The notes below the pieces were generated by a model. That model made no database searches, had not been told where the DNA came from, and saw only the letters and a program-made list of their open reading frames with translations. The position numbers and the translations under genes were made by a program. Source: CAYMND01 sp964465065 (GTDB taxonomy: Bacteria; Acidobacteriota; Aminicenantia; UBA2199). Taken from it: 64,000 nucleotides of DNA. Positions 26,448 through 35,639 of the stretch are shown in pieces. Position 1 is the first letter of the stretch; every line of letters starts with the position of its first letter. Where the stretch lies: NCBI GenBank assembly GCA_964465065.1, contig CAYXHZ010000010.1, forward strand, positions 14,387-78,386, in the 5' to 3' direction.

Positions 26448-27332
26448 ATGAATAGCGAGACGAGCGGCAGCGACAACCAGCGGATCAAGCGGGAACAGCT
26501 GCGCCGCCAGGAGATCCATCTGTCCATCCTGCAGGCCGCCGAGAAAATCATCATCAGCAAAGGCTTTTCGGCCATGAACATGGACGACGTCGCCAGCGAG
26601 GCCTGCCTGTCCAAAGCCACTGTCTACAAATACATCCCCGGCAAGAACCGCATCCTGTTCGAGATCGCCTGCCGCTACCTGGACGATTGGCAGGACAAAG
26701 TCGACCGGATCACGGCCTCGGAAGGCAGCTGCACCGAGAAACTGCGCGTCATCGTGGTCGAAATGCTGAACTTTCACCGTCGCAAGCAGAACATCAGCCG
26801 CATCCTGATCCTGGACGAGTCCACCCAAAAAATCCTGCGTCAGATCTATCAGGGGGAAGGACGGAGCGACTGCGGGCAGATGCAGAAGGACATCGCCTTC
26901 CTCAAACGGAAGAGCCAGGGGATCACCCAGAAGGTGGTCCAAATCGTCCAGGAAGGGATCGACGGCGGCGAATTCCGCCTGGTCGACGCCCAGGAAACGG
27001 TTTTTTTCATCACCTCGTTTCTGGTCGGTATCGATCACACCTCGTTCTGGCTCAAGACCGTCAGCCACCAGCCGACCAACGAGCTGGCGGCCAAGATTTC
27101 CGATTTCATTCTGAGCTATTTGCGCAAACCGGACCCGGCCGCTCCCATCCGGTCTGCCGGCACCAATGCAATAATACTCCCCCCGGGGAGATACAGGAGT
27201 AATACATGCACGGCACCAAATCATTGCTTCCCTACGCCGCAAATCCGCGTCTTTCCTTTTTTCGCAGACTCGTCGCCCCGTTCGGCCGACGAACCGGGCA
27301 GCTGGCGCTCCCGGGTCTTCTGGCTGTCATGA
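26448..27332 (+). CDS. TetR/AcrR-family regulator of the efflux operon
   Basis: The start at 26448 has GAGGT 7 nt upstream. The helix-turn-helix is at about residues 20-65 (ILQAAEKIIISKGFSAMNMDDVASEA, then KATVYKYIPGKNRILFEIA). The rest is the helical ligand-binding half. The likely family end is around residue 225 (FILSYLRKP), yet the frame stays open to 27332 and overlaps the next gene by 127 nt. The last 65 or so residues look like out-of-frame translation of that gene, so the true stop may have been lost. It should repress itself and the pump through the palindrome at 26347. Confidence 0.82.
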   Translation: MNSETSGSDNQRIKREQLRRQEIHLSILQAAEKIIISKGFSAMNMDDVASEACLSKATVYKYIPGKNRILFEIACRYLDDWQDKVDRITASEGSCTEKLRVIVVEMLNFHRRKQNISRILILDESTQKILRQIYQGEGRSDCGQMQKDIAFLKRKSQGITQKVVQIVQEGIDGGEFRLVDAQETVFFITSFLVGIDHTSFWLKTVSHQPTNELAAKISDFILSYLRKPDPAAPIRSAGTNAIILPPGRYRSNTCTAPNHCFPTPQIRVFPFFADSSPRSADEPGSWRSRVFWLS

Positions 27333-28426
27333 TAACGGCGAGCGCCTGCCAATCCGCCCCGGCGCCCCAGCCCGGTGTCCCCGAGGTGGCGGTCGTCACC
27401 ATCGGCAGCGCAGCGACCACCCTGACGACGGAGCTGCCCGGACGGACCTCGGCCTTCCTGGTCGCCGAAATCCGTCCCCAGGTCAGCGGCATCATCCAGC
27501 AGCGCTTCTTCGAAGAAGGTGCCGATGTCAAGGCCGGCAGCACCCTGTACCAGATCGACCCGGCGCCGTTTCAGGCCGCCTACGATCAGGCCAGGGCCGC
27601 CGTGGCCGTCGCCGAAGCCAAACTGCCGCCGGCACGTTCCCGGGCCGAGCGTTTCCAGAAGCTGGTGGCCATCAAGGCCGTCGGCGAACAGGACTACGAA
27701 GACGCCGTGGCCGCCCTGGCCAGCGCCGAAGCCGGACTGGTTTCCGCCCGGGCCGCCATGGAGAACGCCCGCATCAATTTGGGCTACACTCCGATCAAAT
27801 CGCCCATATCGGGTCGTATCGGCCGTTCCAGCGTCACCGTCGGCGCCCTGGTCAACGCCTATCAGGGCAGCGCCCTGGCCGTCGTCCAGCAGATGGACCC
27901 GATCTACGTGGACCTGATCCAGTCCAGCGCCGAAATTCTGCGTCTGCGCAAGAGTCTGGAATCCGGCCGGCTCAAAAAGGACGAAACCGCCTGGAGCAAG
28001 GTCAAGCTGCTCCTCGAGGACGGCACGCCCTACCCGCTCGAGGGAACCCTCAAGTTCCGGGACATCACGGTCGATCCGGGCACCGGTTCGGTCGCCCTGC
28101 GGGCCGTGTTCCCCAATCCCGATCAACTGCTGCTGCCCGGCATGTACGTCCGGGCCGTGATCGAGGAAGGCGTCAACGAACAGGCGCTGCTGGTCCCCCA
28201 GCAGGGCGTCACCCGCGATGCCAAGGGCACGCCCATCGCCCTGATCGTCAATGCGGAAGGCAAGGTGGAACAGCGCATCCTGGAAGTGGACCGGGCCATC
28301 GACGACAAATGGCTGGTCAGCAGCGGCCTGGCCGCCGGCGACCGGGTCATCGTCGAAGGCAGTCTGCGCGTCAGACCCGGCGCCACCGTCCGCATCGCCG
28401 CCCCGGCCGACAGCGTCCAGAAATAA
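27206..28426 (+). CDS. RND efflux periplasmic adaptor (membrane fusion protein)
   Basis: 406 residues; AGGAG precedes the ATG. A lipoprotein-type signal ends in the lipobox TASAC, so the mature protein is anchored by lipid. The AcrA pattern follows: TTELPGRTSAFLVAEIRPQVSGII, a coiled hairpin (AAYDQARAAVAVAEAKL), YTPIKSPISGRIGRS, and VDPGTGSVALRAVFPNPDQLLLPGMYV. It bridges the inner-membrane pump to the outer-membrane channel encoded next. The leader before the lipobox is long (about 48 residues). Confidence 0.9.
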   Translation: MHGTKSLLPYAANPRLSFFRRLVAPFGRRTGQLALPGLLAVMITASACQSAPAPQPGVPEVAVVTIGSAATTLTTELPGRTSAFLVAEIRPQVSGIIQQRFFEEGADVKAGSTLYQIDPAPFQAAYDQARAAVAVAEAKLPPARSRAERFQKLVAIKAVGEQDYEDAVAALASAEAGLVSARAAMENARINLGYTPIKSPISGRIGRSSVTVGALVNAYQGSALAVVQQMDPIYVDLIQSSAEILRLRKSLESGRLKKDETAWSKVKLLLEDGTPYPLEGTLKFRDITVDPGTGSVALRAVFPNPDQLLLPGMYVRAVIEEGVNEQALLVPQQGVTRDAKGTPIALIVNAEGKVEQRILEVDRAIDDKWLVSSGLAAGDRVIVEGSLRVRPGATVRIAAPADSVQK

Positions 28427-28447
28427 GCGAATTATCCGAGGCACACC

Positions 28448-31400
28448 ATGATATCGAAATTCTTCCTGGACCGCCCGGTCTTTGCCTGGGTCATCGCCAT
28501 CAGCATCATGGCGGCCGGCGGTCTGGCGATCTACAATCTGCCCATATCCCAGTACCCGCCCATCGCGCCGCCGTCGATTTCCATATCCGCTTATTATCCC
28601 GGCGCTTCGGCTGAAACCGTGGAAAACAGCGTCACCCAGATCATCGAACAGAAGATGACCGGATTCGACAATCTCCTGTACATGTCGGCCAGCAGCGATT
28701 CGGCCGGCGCCTCCCGTCTCGAACTGACCTTTACACCGGGCACCGACCCCGATCTGGCCTGGGCTCAGGTGCAGAACAAGCTGCAGTCGGCCCTGGCCTC
28801 GCTGCCTTCGGTCATCCAGAGCCAGGGTGTCCGGGTCAACAAATCGACCCGCAATTACCTGCTGATCGCCGGACTGACTTCCGATGACAGTTCCATGGAC
28901 AGCATCGACCTGCAGGATTACGCCAAGACCAACCTGGAAAAAGTCCTGTCCCGCATTCCGGGCGTCGGCGAAGTCGAAGTGTTCGGCGCCGAGTACGCCA
29001 TGCGCATCTGGCTCAACCCGGACAAGCTGACCGACTACCAGCTGACCGTCCAGGACGTGCTCACCGCCCTGCGCGCCTACAACGTGGAAGTGTCCGCCGG
29101 ACAGTTCGGCGGTGCCCCGGCCGTAGCCGGTCAGCGGCTGAACAGCTCCATCATCGTCCAGAGCATGCTGCAGACCCCGGAGGAATTCGCCAGCATCCCG
29201 CTGCGCACCAACCCCAACGGTTCGATCGTGCGCATCCGCGACATCGGCCGGACCGAACTGGGCACCTCGACCTACGACATGAAAATCGCCATGAACGGCA
29301 AACCGTCCACCGGTCTGGCCATCCGCCAGGCCGCCGGCGCCAACGCCCTGGACACCGCCGACGCCGTCAAGAAGAAACTGGCCGAGATGAGCCCCTACTT
29401 CCCGGCCGGCATGAAGGTGATCTACCCCAACGATTCGACCCCGTTCATCAAGGTGTCCATCGGCGAAGTGGTCGAGACCCTGGTCATCGCCGTTCTGCTG
29501 GTGTTTCTGATCATGTGGCTCTTTCTGGGCAACCTGCGGGCCACCCTGATCCCGACCATCGCCGTGCCGGTCGTGCTGCTGGGCACCTTCGCCCTGCTCG
29601 GATTTTTCGGTTTTTCCATCAACATGCTGACCATGTTCGCCATGGTGCTGGCCATCGGCCTGCTGGTCGACGACGCCATCGTCGTGGTCGAAAACGTGGA
29701 ACGGATCATGAGCGAGGAAGGCCTGTCGCCATGGGAAGCGACTGCCAAGTCGATGACCCAGATCACCAGCGCCCTGATCGGTATCGGACTGGTGCTGTCG
29801 GCGGTCTTCGGACCGATGATTTTCTTCCCCGGCTCCACCGGTGTCATCTACCGCCAGTTTTCGGTGACCATCATCTCCTCCATGATGCTGTCGGTGCTGG
29901 TGGCCCTGATCCTGACCCCGGTCCTGTGCGCCTCGCTGCTCAAGCAGGTGGCCGCCGGCCATGAAGCGGCCGAGACCTCCTTCCGCTGGCTGCGGCCATT
30001 CTTCATCTGGTTCGACAAAGTTTTCTTCCGCCTGCGCGACCGCTACGTGGCCCTGGTCGGCGGCACCCTGACGAAAAAGAAACGCTACCTGACCATTTTC
30101 GCCATGCTGGTCGTGCTGATGGGCTACCTGTTCTGGCGCATGCCGTCGGCCTACCTGCCCGACGAGGACCAGGGCTCGCTGCTGGCCCAGATCATTCTGC
30201 CCACCGGCTCCACCCTGGAGCAGACCGCGGAGGTCTCCAGCCAGGTCCAGCGTTACTTCAGCGAGCACGAGCAGGAAGCGGTCCGGGACGTCATGACCAT
30301 TTCCGGCATGAGCTTCAGCGGCCGGGGTCAGAACAACGGCATGGTCTTCATCAGCCTCAAAGACTGGAAACTGCGCAACCGGCCGGACCTGCGGGTCAAG
30401 GCCATCGCCGGCCGGGCCACCCGGGCTCTGGCCGGCATCCGCAACGCCGTCGTCTACGTCATCGCCCCGCCGGCGGTCAGCGAACTGGCCTCGTCCTCGG
30501 GTTTCGAATTCCAGTTGCTCGACCAGGGCGGTCAGGGCCACAAGGCCATGACCGCGGCCCGCAACCAGCTCCTGGGCATGATGGCCAAGGATCCCCGGGT
30601 GACCGCCGTTCGTCCCAACGGCATGGAGGACGTGCCCCAGTACCGCATCGACGTGGACTGGGACCGGGCCGGCGCCCTGGGCGTGCCCATCGGCACCATT
30701 CACAGCACCATCTCGGCCTCCTTCGGCAGCGCCTACGCCAACGACTTCATGCAGAACGGACGTATCAAGAGGGTTTACGTCCAGGCCGACGCCCCCTACC
30801 GCATGCTGCCCAAGGACCTGGAAAAGCTGTACGCCCGCAACAACGCCGGCAAGATGGTGCCGTTCTCGGCCTTCGCCAGCGGTCGTTGGACCTCGGGTTC
30901 GCCCAAGCTGGAACGCTTCAACGGCTTTCCGTCCATGAACATCCTGGGCCAGGCCGCCGCCGGACACAGCTCGGGCGAGGCCATGCAGGCCATGGAGCAG
31001 GCGATGAAAAAGCTGCCCTCCGGTTTCGGCTTCGACTGGTCCGGGCTTTCCTACCAGGAACGCCAGGCCGGTTCCCAGGCCCCCCTGCTGTACGCCGTGT
31101 CGATATTCGTCATTTTCCTTTGCCTGGCGGCCCTGTACGAAAGCTGGACCATCCCCTTTTCGGTCCTGCTGGCCCTGCCTCTGGGCATCATCGGTGGCAT
31201 CATCGCCTCCTCGCTGCGCGGCATGCCCAACGGCGTCTATTTCCAGATCGGTCTGCTGACCACCCTGGGCCTGACCGCCAAAAACGCCATTCTGATCGTC
31301 CAGTTCGCCAAAGACCGCATCGAATCGGGCATCGGTTTGATCGAGGCCACCCTGGAAGCCGCCAAGTTGCGTTTCCGGCCGATCATGATGACCTCGCTGG

Positions 31401-31627
31401 CCTTCGGTTTCGGAGTTCTGCCCCTGGCCGTCACCAGCGGCGCCGGAGCCGGAGCCCAGAACGCCATCGGTACCAGCGTGCTCGGCGGCATGATCACCGC
31501 CACTATCCTGGTGGTCGTCTTCGCCCCCCTGTTCTACGTGGTGATCGAGACCATGACCGGGAAAAAACGCCGCAGCATCCAGGCCCAAGAGCAAGCGGCC
31601 GTATTCAACCGCTCCGAGGAGGAGTAA
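28448..31627 (+). CDS. RND multidrug efflux transporter (HAE1 family)
   Basis: 1059 residues, the usual size. The start MISKFFLDRPVFAWVIAI, ISQYPPIAPPSISISAYYPGA, LGFFGFSINMLTMFAMVLAIGLLVDDAIVVVENVER at intervals (with the paired Asp for proton relay in LLVDDAIV), and a duplicated membrane half ending GLLTTLGLTAKNAILIVQFAKD are all typical of AcrB-type proton-driven drug pumps. Twelve membrane helices and two large periplasmic loops are evident. It is spaced 21 nt after the adaptor and 1 nt before the outer-membrane factor. Confidence 0.94.
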   Translation: MISKFFLDRPVFAWVIAISIMAAGGLAIYNLPISQYPPIAPPSISISAYYPGASAETVENSVTQIIEQKMTGFDNLLYMSASSDSAGASRLELTFTPGTDPDLAWAQVQNKLQSALASLPSVIQSQGVRVNKSTRNYLLIAGLTSDDSSMDSIDLQDYAKTNLEKVLSRIPGVGEVEVFGAEYAMRIWLNPDKLTDYQLTVQDVLTALRAYNVEVSAGQFGGAPAVAGQRLNSSIIVQSMLQTPEEFASIPLRTNPNGSIVRIRDIGRTELGTSTYDMKIAMNGKPSTGLAIRQAAGANALDTADAVKKKLAEMSPYFPAGMKVIYPNDSTPFIKVSIGEVVETLVIAVLLVFLIMWLFLGNLRATLIPTIAVPVVLLGTFALLGFFGFSINMLTMFAMVLAIGLLVDDAIVVVENVERIMSEEGLSPWEATAKSMTQITSALIGIGLVLSAVFGPMIFFPGSTGVIYRQFSVTIISSMMLSVLVALILTPVLCASLLKQVAAGHEAAETSFRWLRPFFIWFDKVFFRLRDRYVALVGGTLTKKKRYLTIFAMLVVLMGYLFWRMPSAYLPDEDQGSLLAQIILPTGSTLEQTAEVSSQVQRYFSEHEQEAVRDVMTISGMSFSGRGQNNGMVFISLKDWKLRNRPDLRVKAIAGRATRALAGIRNAVVYVIAPPAVSELASSSGFEFQLLDQGGQGHKAMTAARNQLLGMMAKDPRVTAVRPNGMEDVPQYRIDVDWDRAGALGVPIGTIHSTISASFGSAYANDFMQNGRIKRVYVQADAPYRMLPKDLEKLYARNNAGKMVPFSAFASGRWTSGSPKLERFNGFPSMNILGQAAAGHSSGEAMQAMEQAMKKLPSGFGFDWSGLSYQERQAGSQAPLLYAVSIFVIFLCLAALYESWTIPFSVLLALPLGIIGGIIASSLRGMPNGVYFQIGLLTTLGLTAKNAILIVQFAKDRIESGIGLIEATLEAAKLRFRPIMMTSLAFGFGVLPLAVTSGAGAGAQNAIGTSVLGGMITATILVVVFAPLFYVVIETMTGKKRRSIQAQEQAAVFNRSEEE

Positions 31628-31628
31628 C

Positions 31629-33014
31629 ATGCGCAAGACAACGATTTTGATCGGGCTGGCGGCCTTGCTGCTGTCAGGCGGCTGTACCATGATCCCCAGG
31701 TACCAGCGCCCCGACAGTCCGGTCCCGGCCAGTTTGCCCGGGACGCCGCTCACGGCCGATGCACCGGCGGGCGATCTCGCCTGGCAGAAATTCTTCACCG
31801 GCAAGAACCTGCAATCGCTCATCGAACTGGCCCTCAGCCACAACCGCGACCTGCGCATCGCCGCTCTCAACGTCGAAAAGCTGCAGGCGGCCTACCGGAT
31901 TCAGCGCGCCGGCCTGCTGCCCGGCCTGTCGGCCACGGCCGGCGCCGAGAATTATCGGGTGCCGGAGCGGATGACCTCCGATGACCAGGGCTACAATGTC
32001 GCCCAATACAGCATCCGCGGCGCCGTGTCCTGGGAGATCGACCTCTTCGGCCGCCTGCGCAGCCTCCGGAAAAAGGCGCTCAACCAGTTTCTGGCCAGCG
32101 ACCAGGCGCGCAACGCCACCCGGATTTCCCTGCTGGCCGCCGTGGCCGACAGTTACCTCAACCTGGCCGCCGACCGGGAGATCCTCAAACTGGCCCAAGC
32201 CACCCTGGAGGCCCAGAAAGCCTCCTACGAACTGATCCGGCAGAGCCGGGACGCGGGCTTGAGTTCGGACCTGAGCCTGTACCAGTCCCAGAGCCAGGTG
32301 GAAGCCGCCCGGGCCGACGTGGCCCGCTACAGCGGTCTGGTGGCCCTGGACCGGAACGCCCTCAACCTGCTGGTCGGAACGGCGGTCGGCGACGAGCTTC
32401 TGCCGGACGGACTGACCGCCATCACTGAACTGCAGGACATTTCGACCGGTCTTGAATCGGATATTCTGCTGCGCCGGCCCGACATCCGGGCCGCCGAGTT
32501 CCAGCTGCAAAGCGTCAACGCCAACATCGGCGCGGCCCGGGCGGCCTTCTTCCCGCGCATCTCCCTGACCGCCGCCATCGGCACGGTCGCCCCGGAGCTG
32601 TCCTCGCTGTTTGAAACCGGCACCGGATCCTGGACCTTCGCCCCGCAGATCGTCCAGCCGCTCTTCAACGGCGGTTCGCTGCTGGCCAACCTGAAAGCGG
32701 CCAAAGTGGACCGCGATATCGCCGTCGCCCAGTACGAAAAATCCATCCAGACCGCCTTCCGCGAAGTCAGCGACGCCCTGGCCCGGCGTACGGCGCTCGT
32801 CGAGCAGCTGGCGGCCCAGCAGTCGCTGGTCGAGGCCCTCGAGCGTAGCTACAATCTCTCCAGCGCCCGCTTCAACGAGGGGGTCGACAGCTACCTGGGC
32901 GTTCTGGTCAGCCAGCGTTCCTTTTACGACGGTCAACGGGCCCTGATCGCCACCCGGCTGGCCCGTCTGTCCAACCAGGTCGCCCTGTACAAGGTCCTGG
33001 GCGGAGGAATTTGA
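31629..33014 (+). CDS. Outer-membrane efflux channel (NodT/OprM family lipoprotein)
   Basis: 461 residues. Signal peptide with lipobox LLLSGGC, then the TolC-family helical repeats: LSHNRDLRIAALNVEKLQAAYRIQRA, SWEIDLFGRLRSLRK, LLRRPDIRAAEFQLQSVNANIGAARAAFFPRI and FNGGSLLANLKAAKV at intervals. It completes the tripartite pump. GAGGAG at the end of the transporter gene is its ribosome site. No T-rich terminator hairpin is evident before the next gene. Confidence 0.92.
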   Translation: MRKTTILIGLAALLLSGGCTMIPRYQRPDSPVPASLPGTPLTADAPAGDLAWQKFFTGKNLQSLIELALSHNRDLRIAALNVEKLQAAYRIQRAGLLPGLSATAGAENYRVPERMTSDDQGYNVAQYSIRGAVSWEIDLFGRLRSLRKKALNQFLASDQARNATRISLLAAVADSYLNLAADREILKLAQATLEAQKASYELIRQSRDAGLSSDLSLYQSQSQVEAARADVARYSGLVALDRNALNLLVGTAVGDELLPDGLTAITELQDISTGLESDILLRRPDIRAAEFQLQSVNANIGAARAAFFPRISLTAAIGTVAPELSSLFETGTGSWTFAPQIVQPLFNGGSLLANLKAAKVDRDIAVAQYEKSIQTAFREVSDALARRTALVEQLAAQQSLVEALERSYNLSSARFNEGVDSYLGVLVSQRSFYDGQRALIATRLARLSNQVALYKVLGGGI

Positions 33015-33040
33015 ACTGCCGCTCGCCGGCAGTATATAAT
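33011..33040 (+). promoter_or_regulatory. Promoter of the phosphatidyltransferase gene
   Basis: TTGAAC (33011-33016), 18 bp, TATAAT (33035-33040), overlapping the end of the efflux channel gene. The ATG at 33050 follows after only 9 nt, implying a leader of about 3 nt. Confidence 0.65.
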
Positions 33041-33049
33041 AAGAGATTC

Positions 33050-33631
33050 ATGAGCAAAGACAAAGCTGTCATCACTCCGGCCACCTGGATCACCATCGGC
33101 CGGTTAATTCTGGTTTTCCCGGTGCTGGTGCCCCTGCTGTCGGGGCACCCGCACGGGAACCTGATCAGTTTTTTCCTGTTCGGTCTGGCGGTGGCCAGCG
33201 ACGCCGTCGACGGTTACGTCGCCCGCCGCTTCAACCATGTCAGCGCCCTGGGGAAATTTCTCGACCCGATCGCCGACAAGCTGCTGGTGTCCGGGCTTTT
33301 AGTCGTGCTTTGCCTGCAAGGCAGCGCATCCATATTCGCCTCCCTGCTCATCATTGTCCGGGAATTGCTGGTGACGGCCATCCGCTGGCAGGCGATGCGC
33401 AGGGAACAGTCCTTTTCGGCTTCGGCCATGGCCAAACTGAAAACCGACTGCCAGTGGCTGGGTATCGCCCTGCTGCTGCTCTTCAAGCACCTGCCGCAAC
33501 CCGAACTGATGAAAGGCCTGGGCAACGCCTTCCTGTACCTGGCCGTACTTCTCGGGGTGTACTCGGCTGTCGGTTATTCCCGTTATTCTTTCGGCGACAA
33601 GCGACAGGACTCGCCGGTGCGACCGAGCTGA
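33050..33631 (+). CDS. pgsA: CDP-alcohol phosphatidyltransferase (PgsA-like)
   Basis: 193 residues from the ATG at 33050. The catalytic motif is complete: SDAVDGYVARRFNHVSALG followed by KFLDPIADK, i.e. Dx2DGx2ARx8Gx3Dx3D. About five membrane segments surround it. The most likely reaction is phosphatidylglycerophosphate synthesis from CDP-diacylglycerol and glycerol-3-phosphate, but other polar head groups are possible within the family. Its last 49 nt overlap the end of the convergent ECF ATPase gene. A TATAAT lies 9 nt before the ATG. Confidence 0.85.
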   Translation: MSKDKAVITPATWITIGRLILVFPVLVPLLSGHPHGNLISFFLFGLAVASDAVDGYVARRFNHVSALGKFLDPIADKLLVSGLLVVLCLQGSASIFASLLIIVRELLVTAIRWQAMRREQSFSASAMAKLKTDCQWLGIALLLLFKHLPQPELMKGLGNAFLYLAVLLGVYSAVGYSRYSFGDKRQDSPVRPS

Positions 33632-34353
33632 AGGCTCAACGGCACTTCCAGCCGATGGGCTTCGAGCAGATCCCGATCGGTCAGAATCTCGCGGGCCGGC
33701 CCGTCGGCGAATATGCGGCCTTGATCCAGGATCAGCGCCCGGCTGCACAGTTGGCAGGCCAGTTCCATATCGTGAGTGGCGATGATTTTGGTCTGCGGCA
33801 AGGTACGCAGCAACTCGATGAAATCGCGCCGACCGGCCGGATCCAGTCCGGCCGAGGGCTCGTCGAAGGCCAGCAGTTCGGGCTCCATGACCAGGACGCT
33901 CGCCAGGGCCGCCTTTTTCTGCTCACCGGGACTCAGCCGCAGCGGGGATGAAGTCCCGAGCTCCCGCAAAGCGAACAAATCCATGATGCGTTCCACGCTC
34001 CGCTGTACCTGGGAAGCGGGTATACCGGCGTTGAGCGGACCGAAGGCGATATCCTCGGCGACCGTGGGCAGAAACAACTGTTGCCGGGAATCCTGAAAGA
34101 CCAGACCGATCCGGGAGCGAATCGTTTTTAGGTTGGCTCGAATCATTTCCAGGCCCAGGATGCGGATGGTGCCCCGGCCGCGCAGTATACCGTTCAAGTG
34201 CAGAAGCAGCGTGGACTTCCCGGCGCCGTTGGGCCCGATCAGGGCCAGGCACTCGCCCCGGGCGACCGTCAGGTCTATCCCGTCGAGCGCTTTTTTTCCA
34301 GAATGGTAGGTAAAACTGAGTCCGCGAATGTCCACGACCGGATCCGGCATCAC
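33583..34353 (-). CDS. ECF-type transporter ATPase (EcfA/CbiO-like)
   Basis: 256 residues with Walker A GPNGAGKST, Q-loop VFQDSRQQLF, signature LSPGEQKKAAL, Walker B LLAFDEPSAGLD and switch His in IIATHD. The sequence style (VVDIRGLSFTYHSGKKALDGID) is that of the single ATPase of cobalt/nickel-like or group I ECF importers. It is the last gene of the operon; the start overlaps the EcfT stop. Confidence 0.9.
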   Translation of the reverse strand: MMPDPVVDIRGLSFTYHSGKKALDGIDLTVARGECLALIGPNGAGKSTLLLHLNGILRGRGTIRILGLEMIRANLKTIRSRIGLVFQDSRQQLFLPTVAEDIAFGPLNAGIPASQVQRSVERIMDLFALRELGTSSPLRLSPGEQKKAALASVLVMEPELLAFDEPSAGLDPAGRRDFIELLRTLPQTKIIATHDMELACQLCSRALILDQGRIFADGPAREILTDRDLLEAHRLEVPLSLQLGRTGESCRLSPKE

Positions 34354-35045
34354 AACACCGCGATGGCCGCGCTGCCCAGCGCCAGCGAGAGGAGAAAACC
34401 GGCATCGCCGAGGGTAAAGGCCGGCTGGTGCCCGGCCGGCAGCCGGCCCTGGAAGCCTCGGGCGAGCATGGCATCATGAACGTGCAGGCTGCTTTCCAGC
34501 AGGCGTTCGAAAAACAGGGGGAAGGCCGAGCCGAGACGCCGGGCCTGACGCCATTTCGGCAGATTACCGATGTTGCGCCCGACCCAGGCGCGCTGCATCC
34601 CGACCAGTTCCAGCCGCAGCTGACCGGAGAAGCGGTACCCCAGGGACAACACGACGGCTGCCGACTGAGGCAGACCCGCTTGCCGCAAGGCCTGCAGCAT
34701 GCGCCCGGGTTCGACGCTCTGGACGAACAGGGCCAGGGACAGAAAGGCCAGCGCGAATCTGGCCAGGAGCAGAAGAACCCGATGCAGCGCAGGTCCGGAA
34801 AAACCGGACTGGAAAAAGACGGCACCGGCCAGAATCGTCAGCATCGGAGCGCACAGCGCCAGGGTGCGCAGCCACAGGCGCCAGGACCGGCCGGCAAAGG
34901 GCAGCAGGGCCAACAGCGCCACGGCGATTCCGAGCAGCCTTGTCCAGGCGGGTTGCGCCGCCGCTACGAACAGCCAGGCCTGAACGGTCAGAAAAGCGAT
35001 CAACTTTGCCCGCGGATCCAGCCTGGCCAATGGATTCGGGTGCAT
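34350..35045 (-). CDS. ECF transporter transmembrane protein (EcfT/CbiQ-like)
   Basis: 231 residues with five or six membrane helices. The opening LARLDPRAKLIAFLTVQAW and the two coupling-helix Ala-Arg-Gly-type motifs (the second is LARGFQGR in AMLARGFQGRLP) identify the T component that links the ATPase to the substrate-binding protein. It overlaps the ATPase gene by 4 nt and starts 3 nt after the methyltransferase. Confidence 0.87.
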   Translation of the reverse strand: MHPNPLARLDPRAKLIAFLTVQAWLFVAAAQPAWTRLLGIAVALLALLPFAGRSWRLWLRTLALCAPMLTILAGAVFFQSGFSGPALHRVLLLLARFALAFLSLALFVQSVEPGRMLQALRQAGLPQSAAVVLSLGYRFSGQLRLELVGMQRAWVGRNIGNLPKWRQARRLGSAFPLFFERLLESSLHVHDAMLARGFQGRLPAGHQPAFTLGDAGFLLSLALGSAAIAVL

Positions 35046-35048
35046 GGC

Positions 35049-35639
35049 TCAGGCTCTGGCCCAGGCGATGAAGCGCTCGGCCTCGTCGATGATCTCGACC
35101 GCGGTAAAGCCTGCCGCCGTCAGCTGCCGGCGGAGGACTCCGTTCTCGGGCAGCAGGTCGTTCTTTACCGCCTCGCTGCCTCCGTGGTGCAGGGCCAGAG
35201 CCCGACGCCCCATCTGGTGGGCGATGATCAGCAATCCGTCGCCCCGGAGCACGCGATGGAATTCCCGGAACGCAATGGCCGGATCATCGATATGGGGCAG
35301 CACGGCCAGGGCGATGACCTTGTCGAACTGTCCGTTTGCAAAGGTCAGCTTCATCGCATCGCCAAGCACGAAACCGACATTGTCCGGGTGGGGTTTCTGA
35401 CGGGCGATTCCCAGCATGCCAGGTGCGAAATCCAGTTCGACCAGGCGCCCGCTCGACCCGATCTGCCCGCAGACGACCGGAATCAGGCGGCCGCTGCCGC
35501 AACCGATGTCGAGCACCCGATCGCCCGCCTGCAGACGGAAATGCCGGGAAAAATCGACCAGGCATCGCAGCTCGACAGGATCGGCGTGGAAATCTTCCCA
35601 GGAGCCGGAAATGTCAGAAAAGAAATCACGCTTGTTCAT
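35049..35639 (-). CDS. SAM-dependent methyltransferase in an ECF operon
   Basis: 196 residues of class I fold: RVLDIGCGSGRLIPVV (motif I), LVELDFAPGML (acidic end of strand 2), VLGDAMKLTFANGQFDKVIALAVLPH and FREFHRVLRGDGLLIIAHQMG. Substrate unknown. It sits between the S component (14-nt overlap) and EcfT (3-nt gap), so co-expression is near certain. It probably modifies the imported compound or a product of it; that is inference. Confidence 0.85.
   Translation of the reverse strand: MNKRDFFSDISGSWEDFHADPVELRCLVDFSRHFRLQAGDRVLDIGCGSGRLIPVVCGQIGSSGRLVELDFAPGMLGIARQKPHPDNVGFVLGDAMKLTFANGQFDKVIALAVLPHIDDPAIAFREFHRVLRGDGLLIIAHQMGRRALALHHGGSEAVKNDLLPENGVLRRQLTAAGFTAVEIIDEAERFIAWARA

Noticed and set aside
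27221..31870. A 1549-codon minus-strand open frame
   Set aside because: It lies opposite the RND adaptor and transporter genes; GC-rich third positions keep the opposite frame open, and the Gly/His/Gln/Asp-rich product has no domain.
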